From Endozoicomonas elysicola (GTDB lineage Bacteria; Pseudomonadota; Gammaproteobacteria; Pseudomonadales; Endozoicomonadaceae), in contig NZ_JOJP01000001.1 in the NCBI RefSeq assembly GCF_000710775.1, positions 3,390,583 to 3,454,582 on the forward strand: 64,000 bases of DNA, given 5' to 3'. The position numbers were made by a program, and so were the translations under genes. The notes under the pieces are model-generated. The model saw only the letters and a program-made list of their open reading frames with translations, made no database searches and was not told the origin of the DNA. This document shows positions 28,902-38,253 of the stretch, one piece after another. The first letter of the stretch is position 1, and each line of letters starts with the position of its first letter.

Positions 28902-29806
28902 TTATTAATCAAAACTTTAAAAATCATTATTACTAAGCGAAAATTTAAAATAGAAATGACAGTAAGAAATTTTCTGTACTCACCCACCAAAAACAGTCTC
29001 TTAATCAAAGATGCAAGTAGTCTAAAGTTCGCATGGCTATTCTTCTTATCAAAAAGAGTAAGTATTCCATTTGTCACATTTTCAAAGTAAGAATCTAGAA
29101 TAGAGTCTGCAATCAGCAGTGTATCTTTTGTTTGAGAAATTCTATTTGTTTTAGATAATGATACACTGTGCTCTCTGTATTGGTAAATAACCTCGTTGAC
29201 AACTGTGAATTTCGCAGCTTTTGAAAAGCAGTCATAAGCAAACTTTAGGTCCTCAGCTCCCTTAAACTCAACCTCATCATAATAAATATTATTTTCTGTA
29301 ATAAAAGACCGACTAAACATAGTCGAGCCATTAGCAAATCCGAGAGAGCCAGCAGCCCAGTAGAAAATCATACAGTCAGTACTACCAGGAACAAATGGCC
29401 TTGACATAATATGATCATTCTCATCAATTACTTCCATATACCCATAGCAAAATTCACATCCCTCATCTTGTATTTTGTTCAGCTGCTTGATGAATCGATT
29501 ATTAACAGGATAATCATCGGCATCCATTTTAGCAACATATCTGCCACTAGCATTTCTTATGGCTAAATTTGAAGCGGCCGAAACACCTTTGTTTTTTTGC
29601 TTCAAGATTTTAATACATGGTTGATCAGCATATTTATTAATTAGCGATAAGGACCTATCTGTTGATCCATCATCGACAATAACGATCTCAAAACGTTTAT
29701 CTATTAACTCAAGTACTGAATCGATAGTTCTTTCTATATATCGCTCCGCATTATATACAGGAATAATAATTGAGCATAAAATCTCATTCAACCTTAAGTC
29801 CCTCAT
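28898..29806 (-). CDS. Glycosyltransferase, GT2 family
   Basis: A 302-residue GT-A enzyme with 'CSIIIPVYNAERYIERTIDSVLELIDKRFEIVIVDDGSTDRSLSLI', the metal site 'VAKMDADDYPVNNRF' and an acceptor region with 'GAEDLKFAYDCFSKAAKF' (the ED general-base motif). The C-terminus has a hydrophobic amphipathic end. The ATG at 29806 lies within the end of the flippase gene (23-base overlap), so translation is probably coupled. Very low GC. Confidence 0.9.
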   Translation of the reverse strand: MRDLRLNEILCSIIIPVYNAERYIERTIDSVLELIDKRFEIVIVDDGSTDRSLSLINKYADQPCIKILKQKNKGVSAASNLAIRNASGRYVAKMDADDYPVNNRFIKQLNKIQDEGCEFCYGYMEVIDENDHIMSRPFVPGSTDCMIFYWAAGSLGFANGSTMFSRSFITENNIYYDEVEFKGAEDLKFAYDCFSKAAKFTVVNEVIYQYREHSVSLSKTNRISQTKDTLLIADSILDSYFENVTNGILTLFDKKNSHANFRLLASLIKRLFLVGEYRKFLTVISILNFRLVIMIFKVLINK

Positions 29807-31157
29807 AACTATACATAAAAGCTAAGCATAATATCGATATTAAAGCTGCAAACAGCAAAGTAACCAAATAATGTAACTGAAAGGTATAATTGAAAATATA
29901 TAATAGCCCCAGAGGCGCACTCCACTTAATACCTTTTAGTGCCACTGAGAAATCAACACACAATCCGTTTTTTTTAACAATCAGAATATATTTAACCAAT
30001 AAAGTAGAAATTGAAATCACCAGGTATGCATAAGCAAAGGCATAAATATTTTTGTAATAATATGCAAATAAATATGAGATACTTGATCCAAATAAAATCA
30101 CTGTAGATATTTTATACATGATAACTGTGTCGCCCATACCATGTAAATAAACATCAAATGCAACACCAATTGATTTAAAATACTCACTAATCAGAAACCA
30201 CAGGAGGAGAATACTGTTTAGTTCATATACTGAATTAGTGAATAGTTTGACCAACTCACTGCTAAAAATCCCACCTACAGAAACAAAAAAAGTAAGGTAT
30301 GGAATAGCGGTTCTGAAATAATTATGCCAAGCCTCTTTAGTATCAGCCCTGTCATTAGCACAAGCTTGGTAAAACTTTGGTAACAGAATTTGCTGCGCTA
30401 AAGTATTTAGCACGCCAATTAAATTAAGCGCAATTGCAAGAATTACTGAAAAAACAGCGACATCATGAATATTCATCGAACTTTCAATCAGATAACGCTG
30501 CGAATACAGAGCAACCCAAGTGGCTAGAGCACTATATGCCAGGGGAAACAGGAAGCTCAAGACAGATCTGGTATTTTCAAAAGGATTCTGAAAACCACCA
30601 ACAACTTCAGATATATTTTTATACATGTACAGTCGAACACAAAGAATAGTAATTGTTTGTCCGACAATCATCCCTGTAATCCAGCTTATTGCGCTCTTTT
30701 CATATAAAAAACATAAAGTCAGAGAGATAACTAAAGAAAATGCTTGCCCAAAAACACTGGCCAGTGCAAAAAGTTTGAACCTTCCAAGAAGATTGATGTT
30801 GGGTAGTATCCCTTCATAAATACAGTTGATCAGAATATAGAAGAACAGCACCAAGGTTACACTATTAGTATCCGTTCTAACCCAACTGATGAAAAAACAA
30901 TAGATCAATAGTGTAACAATAAGAAACTGAAGTAATCGTTTTATAGTCCGCCACATATTTAGAGTGGCTATCAGGTAAAAAAGTGACCTATGCAAGTAAA
31001 GATAAACAGGGCCAGCTATTAACATGCTATAAAATGATGTCAGCCCAAGAATAAGGTGCATTCTACCAACTTCTTCTGGATTAAGAAGCGTGACCGATAG
31101 CTTAAATGATAAAAATGAGAAACAAACAACTATAATCCGAGCAAAAATTATAGCCAT
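29784..31157 (-). CDS. wzx: Wzx-like oligosaccharide flippase
   Basis: A protein with about 12-14 predicted membrane helices and Wzx/MATE-like layout. Hydrophobic segments alternate with short charged loops, as in 'AIIFARIIVVCFSFLSFKLSVTLLNPEEVGRMHLILGL'. The single flippase of the locus would move undecaprenyl-diphosphate-linked repeats across the inner membrane. The open frame reaches a TTG at 31211; I prefer the ATG at 31157 because the first helix begins there, though neither has a good ribosome site. GC is around 30%. 200 bases upstream lies an intrinsic terminator, so either read-through or a separate promoter in 31212-31346 is needed. Confidence 0.82.
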   Translation of the reverse strand: MAIIFARIIVVCFSFLSFKLSVTLLNPEEVGRMHLILGLTSFYSMLIAGPVYLYLHRSLFYLIATLNMWRTIKRLLQFLIVTLLIYCFFISWVRTDTNSVTLVLFFYILINCIYEGILPNINLLGRFKLFALASVFGQAFSLVISLTLCFLYEKSAISWITGMIVGQTITILCVRLYMYKNISEVVGGFQNPFENTRSVLSFLFPLAYSALATWVALYSQRYLIESSMNIHDVAVFSVILAIALNLIGVLNTLAQQILLPKFYQACANDRADTKEAWHNYFRTAIPYLTFFVSVGGIFSSELVKLFTNSVYELNSILLLWFLISEYFKSIGVAFDVYLHGMGDTVIMYKISTVILFGSSISYLFAYYYKNIYAFAYAYLVISISTLLVKYILIVKKNGLCVDFSVALKGIKWSAPLGLLYIFNYTFQLHYLVTLLFAALISILCLAFMYSYEGLKVE

Positions 31158-31346
31158 GTTTGGAGAGGTCGATTTTTCTGTAATCACACTAAATATTTCA
31201 ATTCGAAGCAATTGGCCATATGATGACTGTTCTTCTCTTGGAAAGTGCTATGGGATTTAACATCCAAGTAAGTTCAAGTCAATTATTCAACGAATTCAGT
31301 CTTTACTGCAATAGTAGAGATTCATTGTTTAAGCATTATACATACT

Positions 31347-31372
31347 AAAAAAAGCCCCAGCAGCACTGGGGT
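31347..31372 (-). terminator. Intrinsic terminator inside the polysaccharide locus
   Basis: On the minus strand CCCCAG-TGCTG-CTGGGG is followed by a run of T (plus strand: A-run 31347-31353, arms 31355-31360 and 31366-31371, with an extra G-U pair). It lies 44 bases after the methyltransferase stop and before wzx. Confidence 0.85.
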
Positions 31373-31415
31373 ACGCATATTTATCAACAACTGGTTAATA
31401 ATAAAGAAATATCTT

Positions 31416-32339
31416 TCAGTCTAGTTTTTTTTGTTTCATATATTTTGATGCAAAATCGCCATTATGTCCCCATACAATAATATAGTTATGTGGAGCAGTT
31501 AATGGTTCTTCTTCAAAAATTTCAAAGGGGGGAAGTAACTCTTCTAGTTGCTTCAGCGTCAGCTTACCTTCGCTTCTTTCTCCACCTAATCCGCTGTTCA
31601 TTGTTAAATATCCGCGTTTTGCTCCAGCCATGACCTTTTTTATATACGTTCTTTGCAATATGCTTGGCAGTTCTGAGAATGCATAGTTACTAATCACAAG
31701 GTCGTAGGGCTCAGGGCAACTCTCATTTATAGCCCTCACCCGATATGCCCCATTAAGAAGCATTGAATTTAAATATTTTTTAATCAGCTCATTGACAAAT
31801 GGCAAATCAAAAAGCGTCGCTAAATTTACGCTTAGCAACTGGTCATTAACCAATGCTTGCCCTCCGTAGCCACAGCCAATTTCTGCAATACTTTTAAATT
31901 CACGACCAAACAATCCACTTAAATCAGAACTTACCTTAATATATCGCAGAGTATTGGGAGACAGTGCTTCTGCAATGTCAGGATATTTATATTTTATAGG
32001 ATTACCTACATCATCTGCTCTACAGGATGTTTTAAGAGCAAGATCGAAGAGGCCATCATTCCTTGATAAAGTAATATTGAGATACTTCTCACCATCATCT
32101 CTATTCACATGCTCTAGAATAGCCTGATACTCGGGATTTCTTTTAAAATTGTCAAAGTATTTTTGGCTCTCCAGTGCTTTCATCACTGCGGCACCGTACT
32201 CTCCATTTTCAGAATCAGAGCGAAATTCACTCTTATGCGCAAATACTTTTTCTGTCCCTAGGAGTTTAAGATATATTCTTCTCCATACATACTGTGCATA
32301 TAATGGATCACTTATCATTTTTTTTATTTTTTCTATCAT
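31416..32339 (-). CDS. Putative sugar O-methyltransferase
   Basis: A 307-residue protein whose middle carries a class I SAM-binding motif, 'FKSIAEIGCGYGGQALVND' (about residues 150-168), followed by 'TLFDLPFVNELIKKYL' and 'PYDLVISNYAFSELPSILQRTYIKKVM'. This is the arrangement of the putative sugar O-methyltransferases of O-antigen clusters. The N-terminal 110 residues include 'LNITLSRNDGLFDLALKTSC' and are not recognised. It would methylate a repeat-unit sugar, perhaps as a chain-length or capping signal (inference). It ends just before the internal terminator. Confidence 0.78.
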   Translation of the reverse strand: MIEKIKKMISDPLYAQYVWRRIYLKLLGTEKVFAHKSEFRSDSENGEYGAAVMKALESQKYFDNFKRNPEYQAILEHVNRDDGEKYLNITLSRNDGLFDLALKTSCRADDVGNPIKYKYPDIAEALSPNTLRYIKVSSDLSGLFGREFKSIAEIGCGYGGQALVNDQLLSVNLATLFDLPFVNELIKKYLNSMLLNGAYRVRAINESCPEPYDLVISNYAFSELPSILQRTYIKKVMAGAKRGYLTMNSGLGGERSEGKLTLKQLEELLPPFEIFEEEPLTAPHNYIIVWGHNGDFASKYMKQKKLD

Positions 32340-32516
32340 TTCTTTTTCTTATCACCTATGAATTTATTTGTGTTTTAAAAATTTTATTTTAAGTAATAAT
32401 TTTTAATACATTGATTTCAAGGGTTACCTGTTATGAAATTTTATTCATTACATTTAGTTCTTATAGTATTTTGCAACCCTTTTTCTTACAGTTATTTTTA
32501 TCAAAGAAAGCACTGT

Positions 32517-33611
32517 CTAATTTATAATTTTTCGCAGAGCCTTATCATAAGTATAATCACTTAAAGTACGATTATAACCATTCATAGCAATATTCTCTCT
32601 TTCCTTTTCCTCTTGCAAGTAATAATTAATTTTTGACAACAGCTCTTCTTTATTATCAAAAATATCACATTCAGTTCCAATAGACAGATACAAATCAAGC
32701 TCATCTGTCTTTTCTGTTAACAGAAAAGCACCTGTAGCTGTAATCTCAAATATTCTACCTTTTACAAATCGAAGATCCGGATTCCCGAATGCCGCGCTAA
32801 AATTTAATACTATCTTTGATCTATTATAAACCTCAATTAGCTCTGACTGACCTAAACGCCCAGTTCCCCAACCATTACCCCATGCTTTTACATTTATTCC
32901 CTCTTTAAGTAGATAATCTATGTAATTTTTCCTATCTTCAAAGCATTGTCCAACAAAAGAAACATCAATATCTTTAGTTAAATCCATTTTTCTATAAATT
33001 GAGTGATTAGCACTAAACTGGCATAGGACTGAGTTTAATCCCATTTCTAATCTTTTATGATGTCTCTCCGCGATTGTCGTGACCGCTTTACTACTGCAAT
33101 CAACAAGTGCTTTAGTTTTGTGATAGCGTTTATCATCATCAAAAAGCCACAAAACCAAATCAATCCCTAAAGAATCCCTAAAGTATTTCAAATCACTATG
33201 CTCAAAGTAATCTTCAAACAGAGTTATGAATATCGTATCAATTTTATACGTTAAAACAATTTCCTTTAAAATTGAGCATGCTTTCTCCCTTCCGTATTTA
33301 ACATAGCATTCATAGAATTCAAAGCGTAATAAGTCTAATTCATATATATTAAGCAACGTATGAAAAAAGTTATACTCTTCATAGGACAAGCCCCTGCTTG
33401 CATCCAAGTAATCGTATTTTAAACCAATATATAATACCCTATGATTACCATTAAGCCTGAAAATCTGGCTTTCTTCAGCTGCTAAGACTTCGATATTTTT
33501 TAAGCAAAGGTATCGAGTATACTTCTTGTTTACAAAAAACCGCCTGACCCTATCAATTTGAAACTTCGTAGAACTCTTTAATTTTTCCACAAACATAATC
33601 AATTTGTTCAT
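32517..33611 (-). CDS. CgeB-like glycosyltransferase (Glyco_trans_1_2 type)
   Basis: A 364-residue GT-B-like protein. The C-terminal half matches the CgeB/YkvP group: 'DVSFVGQCFEDRKNYIDYLLKEGINVKAWGNGWGTG', 'YNRSKIVLNFSAAFGNPDLRFVKGRIFEITATGAFLLTEKTDELDLYLSIGTEC'. The N-terminal half is variable. The start is uncertain: the frame opens at an ATG at 33611, overlapping the upstream aminotransferase gene by 59 bases, unusually long for this operon. An in-frame ATG at 33596 reduces this only slightly. 177 AT-rich bases with nothing recognised lie between it and the methyltransferase. Confidence 0.75.
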   Translation of the reverse strand: MNKLIMFVEKLKSSTKFQIDRVRRFFVNKKYTRYLCLKNIEVLAAEESQIFRLNGNHRVLYIGLKYDYLDASRGLSYEEYNFFHTLLNIYELDLLRFEFYECYVKYGREKACSILKEIVLTYKIDTIFITLFEDYFEHSDLKYFRDSLGIDLVLWLFDDDKRYHKTKALVDCSSKAVTTIAERHHKRLEMGLNSVLCQFSANHSIYRKMDLTKDIDVSFVGQCFEDRKNYIDYLLKEGINVKAWGNGWGTGRLGQSELIEVYNRSKIVLNFSAAFGNPDLRFVKGRIFEITATGAFLLTEKTDELDLYLSIGTECDIFDNKEELLSKINYYLQEEKERENIAMNGYNRTLSDYTYDKALRKIIN

Positions 33612-34659
33612 CTGTAAGTTGTACAGCAGAGGGAAGCCATAATCCCTTCTGACCTATAGATTGTGAGACAGGGTGCTCTCCAGAGACTCTATATGCTTCC
33701 TGCTCATTAATTGGTGGATACATGACCCTGGTTCCAATACCAGATTCTTTTAAAAATAATTGGAGGGCATCTCTATTTTCAACTAGAACATCAATAAACC
33801 ATGGAGTAGTACACTCTAGGTCCTGATCAAAAAAATTTACCTCATCAACACCTGTTAAATGATGTTGATATCTGGATAAAATTTCTTTTTTCCTTTCAAC
33901 TCGTAGCTGTAGCTTCTTCATCTGCTCAATTCCGATACAGGCTTGAAGCTCGGTAAATTTGAAATTAAAGCCTATTGAATCATGAATATCATTACCACCA
34001 CCCGAACGGCCAAAGTCTTTTAGCCTGCGCAGCTTATAAGCAATCTCATCATTATCTGTGATCAAGGCTCCGCCTTGTCCAGTGGAGATAATCTTTGGAG
34101 CTGAAAATGAAAAGCTACCAATTACCCCTGCTTTTCCAATATGACGACCATCTGGATAATATGACCCTAAGGATTGAGCAGCATCTTCTATCAATGCGAG
34201 ATTATTATCGGATGCAAGCTTCTCAAATGCATTGATACCTGGTTTCGGGTAACGACCATTTGCTGAAACCAATATTATGGCTTTTGTTTTCTCTGTTATA
34301 GCTGACTTTACTTTCTCAATATCAAGACACAATGTGTCTGGCTCTACATCAACGAATACTGGTACTGCACCAAACATTTTCACAGAGTTTGGTGTTGCTA
34401 TCATTGTATAGTTAGGTACTATTACTTCATCATCAGATTTTATTCCTGCTGCCATAGCAGCAAGTGTTAAACTGATCGTTCCATTATTAACAACAACACA
34501 GTGTTTTGCACCAGTGTATTCAGCAATCATCTGCTCAAATTTTTCAGTGCGTTTAAATTCAGTAATAAAGCCATCTTCATCCATATATTCACAGATGGCT
34601 TTTTTTTCCTCTTCACCAAAGAGAGGCCGCATTTGCATTATAAATTCATTGTTCATCAC
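33553..34659 (-). CDS. DegT/DnrJ/EryC1 family sugar aminotransferase
   Basis: A PLP-dependent nucleotide-sugar aminotransferase of 368 residues. It has 'CVVVNNGTISLTLAAMAAGI', 'DEVIVPNYTMIATPNSVKMFGAVPVFVDVE', 'ALIEDAAQSLGSYYPDGRHIG', the internal-aldimine lysine in 'FSFSAPKIISTGQGGALITD' and 'NFKFTELQACIGIEQMKKL'. The lysine is present, so it is an aminotransferase and not a ColD-type dehydratase, which has His there. Beside gmd, a role on a GDP-4-keto-6-deoxyhexose (perosamine-synthase-like) is plausible, but the Fcl-like SDR and the cupin in between allow another keto position. Its start overlaps the acyltransferase gene by 4 bases. Confidence 0.9.
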   Translation of the reverse strand: MMNNEFIMQMRPLFGEEEKKAICEYMDEDGFITEFKRTEKFEQMIAEYTGAKHCVVVNNGTISLTLAAMAAGIKSDDEVIVPNYTMIATPNSVKMFGAVPVFVDVEPDTLCLDIEKVKSAITEKTKAIILVSANGRYPKPGINAFEKLASDNNLALIEDAAQSLGSYYPDGRHIGKAGVIGSFSFSAPKIISTGQGGALITDNDEIAYKLRRLKDFGRSGGGNDIHDSIGFNFKFTELQACIGIEQMKKLQLRVERKKEILSRYQHHLTGVDEVNFFDQDLECTTPWFIDVLVENRDALQLFLKESGIGTRVMYPPINEQEAYRVSGEHPVSQSIGQKGLWLPSAVQLTDEQIDYVCGKIKEFYEVSN

Positions 34660-35213
34660 ATACTTTCCAAAAACTGTTTTTCCAAATTCAGAATCGTTTC
34701 TTTATCGCGATACTTGAGTAGTTTTGCAGGAGCACCTGCATATAATCCCCATTCATCTAAATTATTTTTCACTAGGGACTGTGCTCCTACTGATGCTCCG
34801 TTGTTAAAAATGACGTTCGGTAGTACAGTACTATTCGCACCAACGATGCAATGACGCTTAAGTGTAATTTCACCAATCTCTACATTTCCTTTGTATTCAA
34901 TTGGTACCAGGGGTGAAGCAATACCAGAAACGTAATCATCACTGCCAGCAGCTAAAACAACATTTGGAGCTAGTGTAGAGAATGATTCAATAGTTACCTT
35001 TGAGCGACTTCCACCAATGATCTTGCATCCAGCAGCAATATGCACATTACTGCTAATTGTTAATGCAGTTGATATATAGGTAAAGTCATCAATTATTACA
35101 TTATCATCAATTTCAACTAATTCGGGGTACCTTATACGTACAGTTTTACCAATAATAACATTTTGACCTATACGCTTTAGCTTAGAGATGTCAAAAAAGA
35201 TATTATCGGTCAC
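34656..35213 (-). CDS. Hexapeptide-repeat (LbetaH) acyltransferase
   Basis: A 185-residue left-handed beta-helix protein. Imperfect hexapeptide repeats run from about residue 15 to 155 ('VIIGKTVRIRYPELVEIDDNVIIDDFTYIS', 'VHIAAGCKIIGGSRSKVTI', 'ITLKRHCIVGANSTVLPNVIFNNGASVGAQSLV'), ending in the 'LYAGAPAKLLKYRD' motif of CoA-dependent acetyltransferases. It most likely N-acylates the amino sugar made by the aminotransferase encoded next to it. It overlaps both neighbours by 4 bases, indicating a tightly coupled sugar-modification cassette. Confidence 0.88.
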   Translation of the reverse strand: MTDNIFFDISKLKRIGQNVIIGKTVRIRYPELVEIDDNVIIDDFTYISTALTISSNVHIAAGCKIIGGSRSKVTIESFSTLAPNVVLAAGSDDYVSGIASPLVPIEYKGNVEIGEITLKRHCIVGANSTVLPNVIFNNGASVGAQSLVKNNLDEWGLYAGAPAKLLKYRDKETILNLEKQFLESM

Positions 35214-35620
35214 AACCGTCTCCTATCTTGATCTGGCCCTACATATGGACCATTTTTAATCTCAAGAACCTGTGTCCCGTTTTCAACAATGTCATATCCA
35301 TGACCCCCTCGCAGTAAAATGAGGATATCTCCAGCCGTTACATTTAACTCAGCCACTTTCGTCTCTGCTGTATCATAAATATTGGCCTTTATTTTTCCCT
35401 GCCTTACAAAAAGTACTTCCTGCGTCCAGAGAACCTCGCGTTTAACTTCATTATGTATATGAGCCTTCAATTCCTTCCCGGCATCGTAACCCCACACACC
35501 AACCTGCATGAATTCAGAGTCTTGAGAAAAGAAATTAAGCCCTTCAGTCCATGCTGTACTTGCAGGTATATGACGGGCTAATACAAGATCGCCCTCTTTG
35601 ATTTCAACGACATTAGTCAT
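35210..35620 (-). CDS. Small cupin protein of the sugar cassette
   Basis: A 136-residue single-domain cupin: 'QVGVWGYDAGKELKAHIHNEVKREVLWTQEVLFVRQGKIKANIYD' and 'DILILLRGGHGYDIVENGTQVLEIKNGPYVGPDQDRRRL', with His in 'AHIHNE' and 'GGHGYD' as possible metal ligands. It lies between an SDR and an acyltransferase/aminotransferase pair and overlaps both. Cupins in such places can be ketoisomerases (FdtA-type) or epimerases acting on the keto sugar before amination. I do not recognise the exact subfamily, and it lacks the His-rich RmlC signature. Confidence 0.7.
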   Translation of the reverse strand: MTNVVEIKEGDLVLARHIPASTAWTEGLNFFSQDSEFMQVGVWGYDAGKELKAHIHNEVKREVLWTQEVLFVRQGKIKANIYDTAETKVAELNVTAGDILILLRGGHGYDIVENGTQVLEIKNGPYVGPDQDRRRL

Positions 35621-36536
35621 TTTTCATTCCTTTTTTGATATACCATTCGATTGTCTCTGCAACACCCTGTCTGAATTCTCTACTGGGGCGCCAATCAAAA
35701 TATTCAAACCCACGCGAGCCATCAACTGTCTTGTATGGAGCTCCATCGGGCTTACTTGAATCAAGAGTTAATCTTCCCTCATATCCAACCATGTCTTTAA
35801 TCATTGTTGCCATATCGAGGATTGAAATACCTTTGCCTATACCAATATTGATAGGCTCAATCGATGGTTTAATATCAATGGCGCGAATCATAGCTTCAGC
35901 ACCGTCGTCAACATGGAGCCATTCTCGAACGGGCTTTCCTGTTCCCCACACCACAACTTCAGGCTCGTTTAACTGTTTTGCCTTAACAAACTTCATTATC
36001 AAAGCGCCCAGTGCATGGGATCGCTCTTCTTCAAAATGATCATCTGGGCCATACATATTGGATAAAATAAGATTGACTGAATCGAGCCCATATTGCTTTG
36101 CATACCCCCAAGCACCAATCCATGAAGCTTTCCGAACAAAGCCATACACCATTACTGATTCGTGTAAGGGGCCATCCCAAAACTCTTCTTCTTTAAAAAG
36201 TGTTGCTTTTCCCGGATATGCACAGTTTGAAATCGGGTTAACTATGCGAGTAACTTTACTTATCGAGGAAGCCTCAAGAAGGTTCAATGTTATCTGTAGG
36301 TTATTATGAAATAATTCAGCAGGATGTTTGTAGCCAAACTGAATACCACCAACATAAGCAGCACAATTAAGAACATACTCAGGCTTTATATCTTCAAAAA
36401 ATGCTATTACCTCTTTCCGGTCTCTTAAATCGAGCCCTTTACTTATTGATGTGCCAACATAATCAATCCCTTTTTGATCCAGCAGGCGACAAACCCGTTT
36501 TCCCAAAAAACCAGTGGAGCCTGTAACTACAATCAT
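35613..36536 (-). CDS. GDP-L-fucose-synthase-like SDR with altered catalytic motif
   Basis: An extended SDR of 307 residues with cofactor loop '[12 protein letters not shown]' and family landmarks of GDP-fucose synthase: '[35 protein letters not shown]', '[29 protein letters not shown]', '[24 protein letters not shown]' and '[18 protein letters not shown]'. Where Fcl has Tyr-x-x-x-Lys (YAIAK), this protein reads YGFVRK, so Arg stands at the canonical Lys position and Lys follows. It may be a diverged 3,5-epimerase/4-reductase or act on another GDP-6-deoxyhexose. It overlaps gmd by 4 bases and the cupin by 8. Confidence 0.82.
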   Translation of the reverse strand: MIVVTGSTGFLGKRVCRLLDQKGIDYVGTSISKGLDLRDRKEVIAFFEDIKPEYVLNCAAYVGGIQFGYKHPAELFHNNLQITLNLLEASSISKVTRIVNPISNCAYPGKATLFKEEEFWDGPLHESVMVYGFVRKASWIGAWGYAKQYGLDSVNLILSNMYGPDDHFEEERSHALGALIMKFVKAKQLNEPEVVVWGTGKPVREWLHVDDGAEAMIRAIDIKPSIEPINIGIGKGISILDMATMIKDMVGYEGRLTLDSSKPDGAPYKTVDGSRGFEYFDWRPSREFRQGVAETIEWYIKKGMKND

Positions 36537-37567
36537 TCTTCACTTCCACCATAAGTATCATATTTCAAGTCATATTTAACCATAATATCAATTAATTCTT
36601 TTATACTTGTTTTTGGTTCCCAGCCAAGTTTTTCCTTTGCCTTAGCGGGATTTCCCCATAACAAATCTACTTCAGCAGGTCGAAAATACTTAGGATCAAT
36701 TTCAACACAAACTTCATTCGTTTTAGTGTTAACTCCTATTTCATTCACACCATGGCCTTCCCATCTAATTTGAATATCGAGGGATTCAAAAGCCCACTCG
36801 ACAAATTGCCTTACTGTATAAGTTTCACCGGATGCAATAACATAATCATCAGGCTGATCTTGCTGCAGCATAAGCCACATGCATTCAACATAATCTTTCG
36901 CATACCCCCAGTCTCGTTTAGCATCAAGATTGCCGAGCTTCAATACTTTTTGTTTTCCTTGGGAAATACGAGCCGCTGCTTTTGTAATTTTTTTAGTTAC
37001 AAAAGTTTCTCCTCTCCTTGGAGACTCATGATTAAAAAGAATACCGTTACATGCATAAAGATCATACGATTCACGATAATTCACTGTTACCCAATAAGCA
37101 TATAATTTTGCTGCACCATAAGGCGACTTGGGATAAAAAGGCGTAAGCTCGGACTGAGGCGCTGTTTCAGGAATACCCCCAAAAAGCTCTGATGTTGATG
37201 CCTGGTAAAATCGAGGTTTCTGACCCAGGTCTTTAATAGCATCAAGCAGTCTTATCGTACCAACAGCATCGACTTCTGCCGTATATTCCGGCACCTCAAA
37301 TGAAACTGCAACATGAGACTGAGCACCTAGATTATAAATCTCATCAGGTTGAATTTTTGCTAATAATGTATGCAAATTGCTAGAATCTGAAAGATCACCA
37401 TGATAAGTATTAAATTGTGGATGCTCCATTATGTGGTCTATTCGCTGCGTAGTAAAAACTGAACTACGCCTCACAATAGCATGAACTTCATAGCCTTTTT
37501 CCAGGAGGAATTCTGCCAAATAAGAACCATCTTGCCCAGTAACGCCTGTTATAAATGCTTTTTTCAA
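36533..37567 (-). CDS. gmd: GDP-mannose 4,6-dehydratase
   Basis: Gmd converts GDP-D-mannose to GDP-4-keto-6-deoxy-D-mannose. The 344-residue protein carries '[33 protein letters not shown]', '[34 protein letters not shown]', the catalytic 'STSELFGG' and '[21 protein letters not shown]', then '[18 protein letters not shown]' and '[18 protein letters not shown]'. All are canonical. The start is a TTG at 37567 ((M)KKAFITG), with GGATGA upstream; a stop codon three codons before it excludes an earlier start. It is the first gene of the locus, behind a leader of about 1.8 kb. The following five genes are coupled to it by short overlaps. Confidence 0.95.
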   Translation of the reverse strand: MKKAFITGVTGQDGSYLAEFLLEKGYEVHAIVRRSSVFTTQRIDHIMEHPQFNTYHGDLSDSSNLHTLLAKIQPDEIYNLGAQSHVAVSFEVPEYTAEVDAVGTIRLLDAIKDLGQKPRFYQASTSELFGGIPETAPQSELTPFYPKSPYGAAKLYAYWVTVNYRESYDLYACNGILFNHESPRRGETFVTKKITKAAARISQGKQKVLKLGNLDAKRDWGYAKDYVECMWLMLQQDQPDDYVIASGETYTVRQFVEWAFESLDIQIRWEGHGVNEIGVNTKTNEVCVEIDPKYFRPAEVDLLWGNPAKAKEKLGWEPKTSIKELIDIMVKYDLKYDTYGGSEE

Positions 37568-38253
37568 TGTTATTCATCCAATTTAATAAAAACTAACCAG
37601 TGATAAGTCATTTAATAATTACTACTAAAATGATCACTGAAGCACTCTGAATACTCTAAGAATTTGATAAAGTGCGCAACCTCTAGCCATAAGAAAACAC
37701 TATAACTATATTTACCAAAACTCAAATACTCCAACAGAGCCCTCTATTTTCAAAAATATTAATACAGCATAATTCAACTCAATCCCCACAGTCAGATTTT
37801 ATTAACACAATTTAGACGACTAATAAATTCTATGAAGATTACGTTCCTTAATCGGACTAACTCCACCTTATTAATTCCTCTACTAAACTTCATAGAGAGA
37901 CGATCTAGATTATAATATACTATAAAAAAAAATTGCATTATTAATTATGAGCATCAAACTACCAATCAATAAGCAGCCGACCCAATTAGGACTTAGCCCA
38001 CTTATTTTAATTAAGCCTATATTTTGTTACTTTATCCATACTTTATGGGATTTCTATTCATACCTGTAAGCTTGCAATAACTTATTCACCCCATATTAAT
38101 GATTTTATTCCGAAACCTTGATCCTTTCTGCTCCTTCAGTACACTCAATTACTAATACTAACAATGTGTCCGTGCACCATCATCCTGCCAACCCAAAGGG
38201 CAGTAGTCACAGCAAGATTATGGAGCTCCGCTGCCTGGCAGTACCTCAGAAAG
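37568..38253. other. AT-rich non-coding leader of the polysaccharide locus
   Basis: About 690 bases without a credible gene between gmd and the transposase relic. No tRNA, terminator with U-run, or clear promoter is visible. If transcription starts near the ops element, this is part of a long 5' untranslated region; a local promoter closer to gmd cannot be excluded because the sequence is so AT-rich. Confidence 0.5.

Noticed and set aside
33553-34659. ColD-type PLP dehydratase
   Set aside because: The internal-aldimine lysine is present (FSAPKIISTGQGG); ColD has His there.
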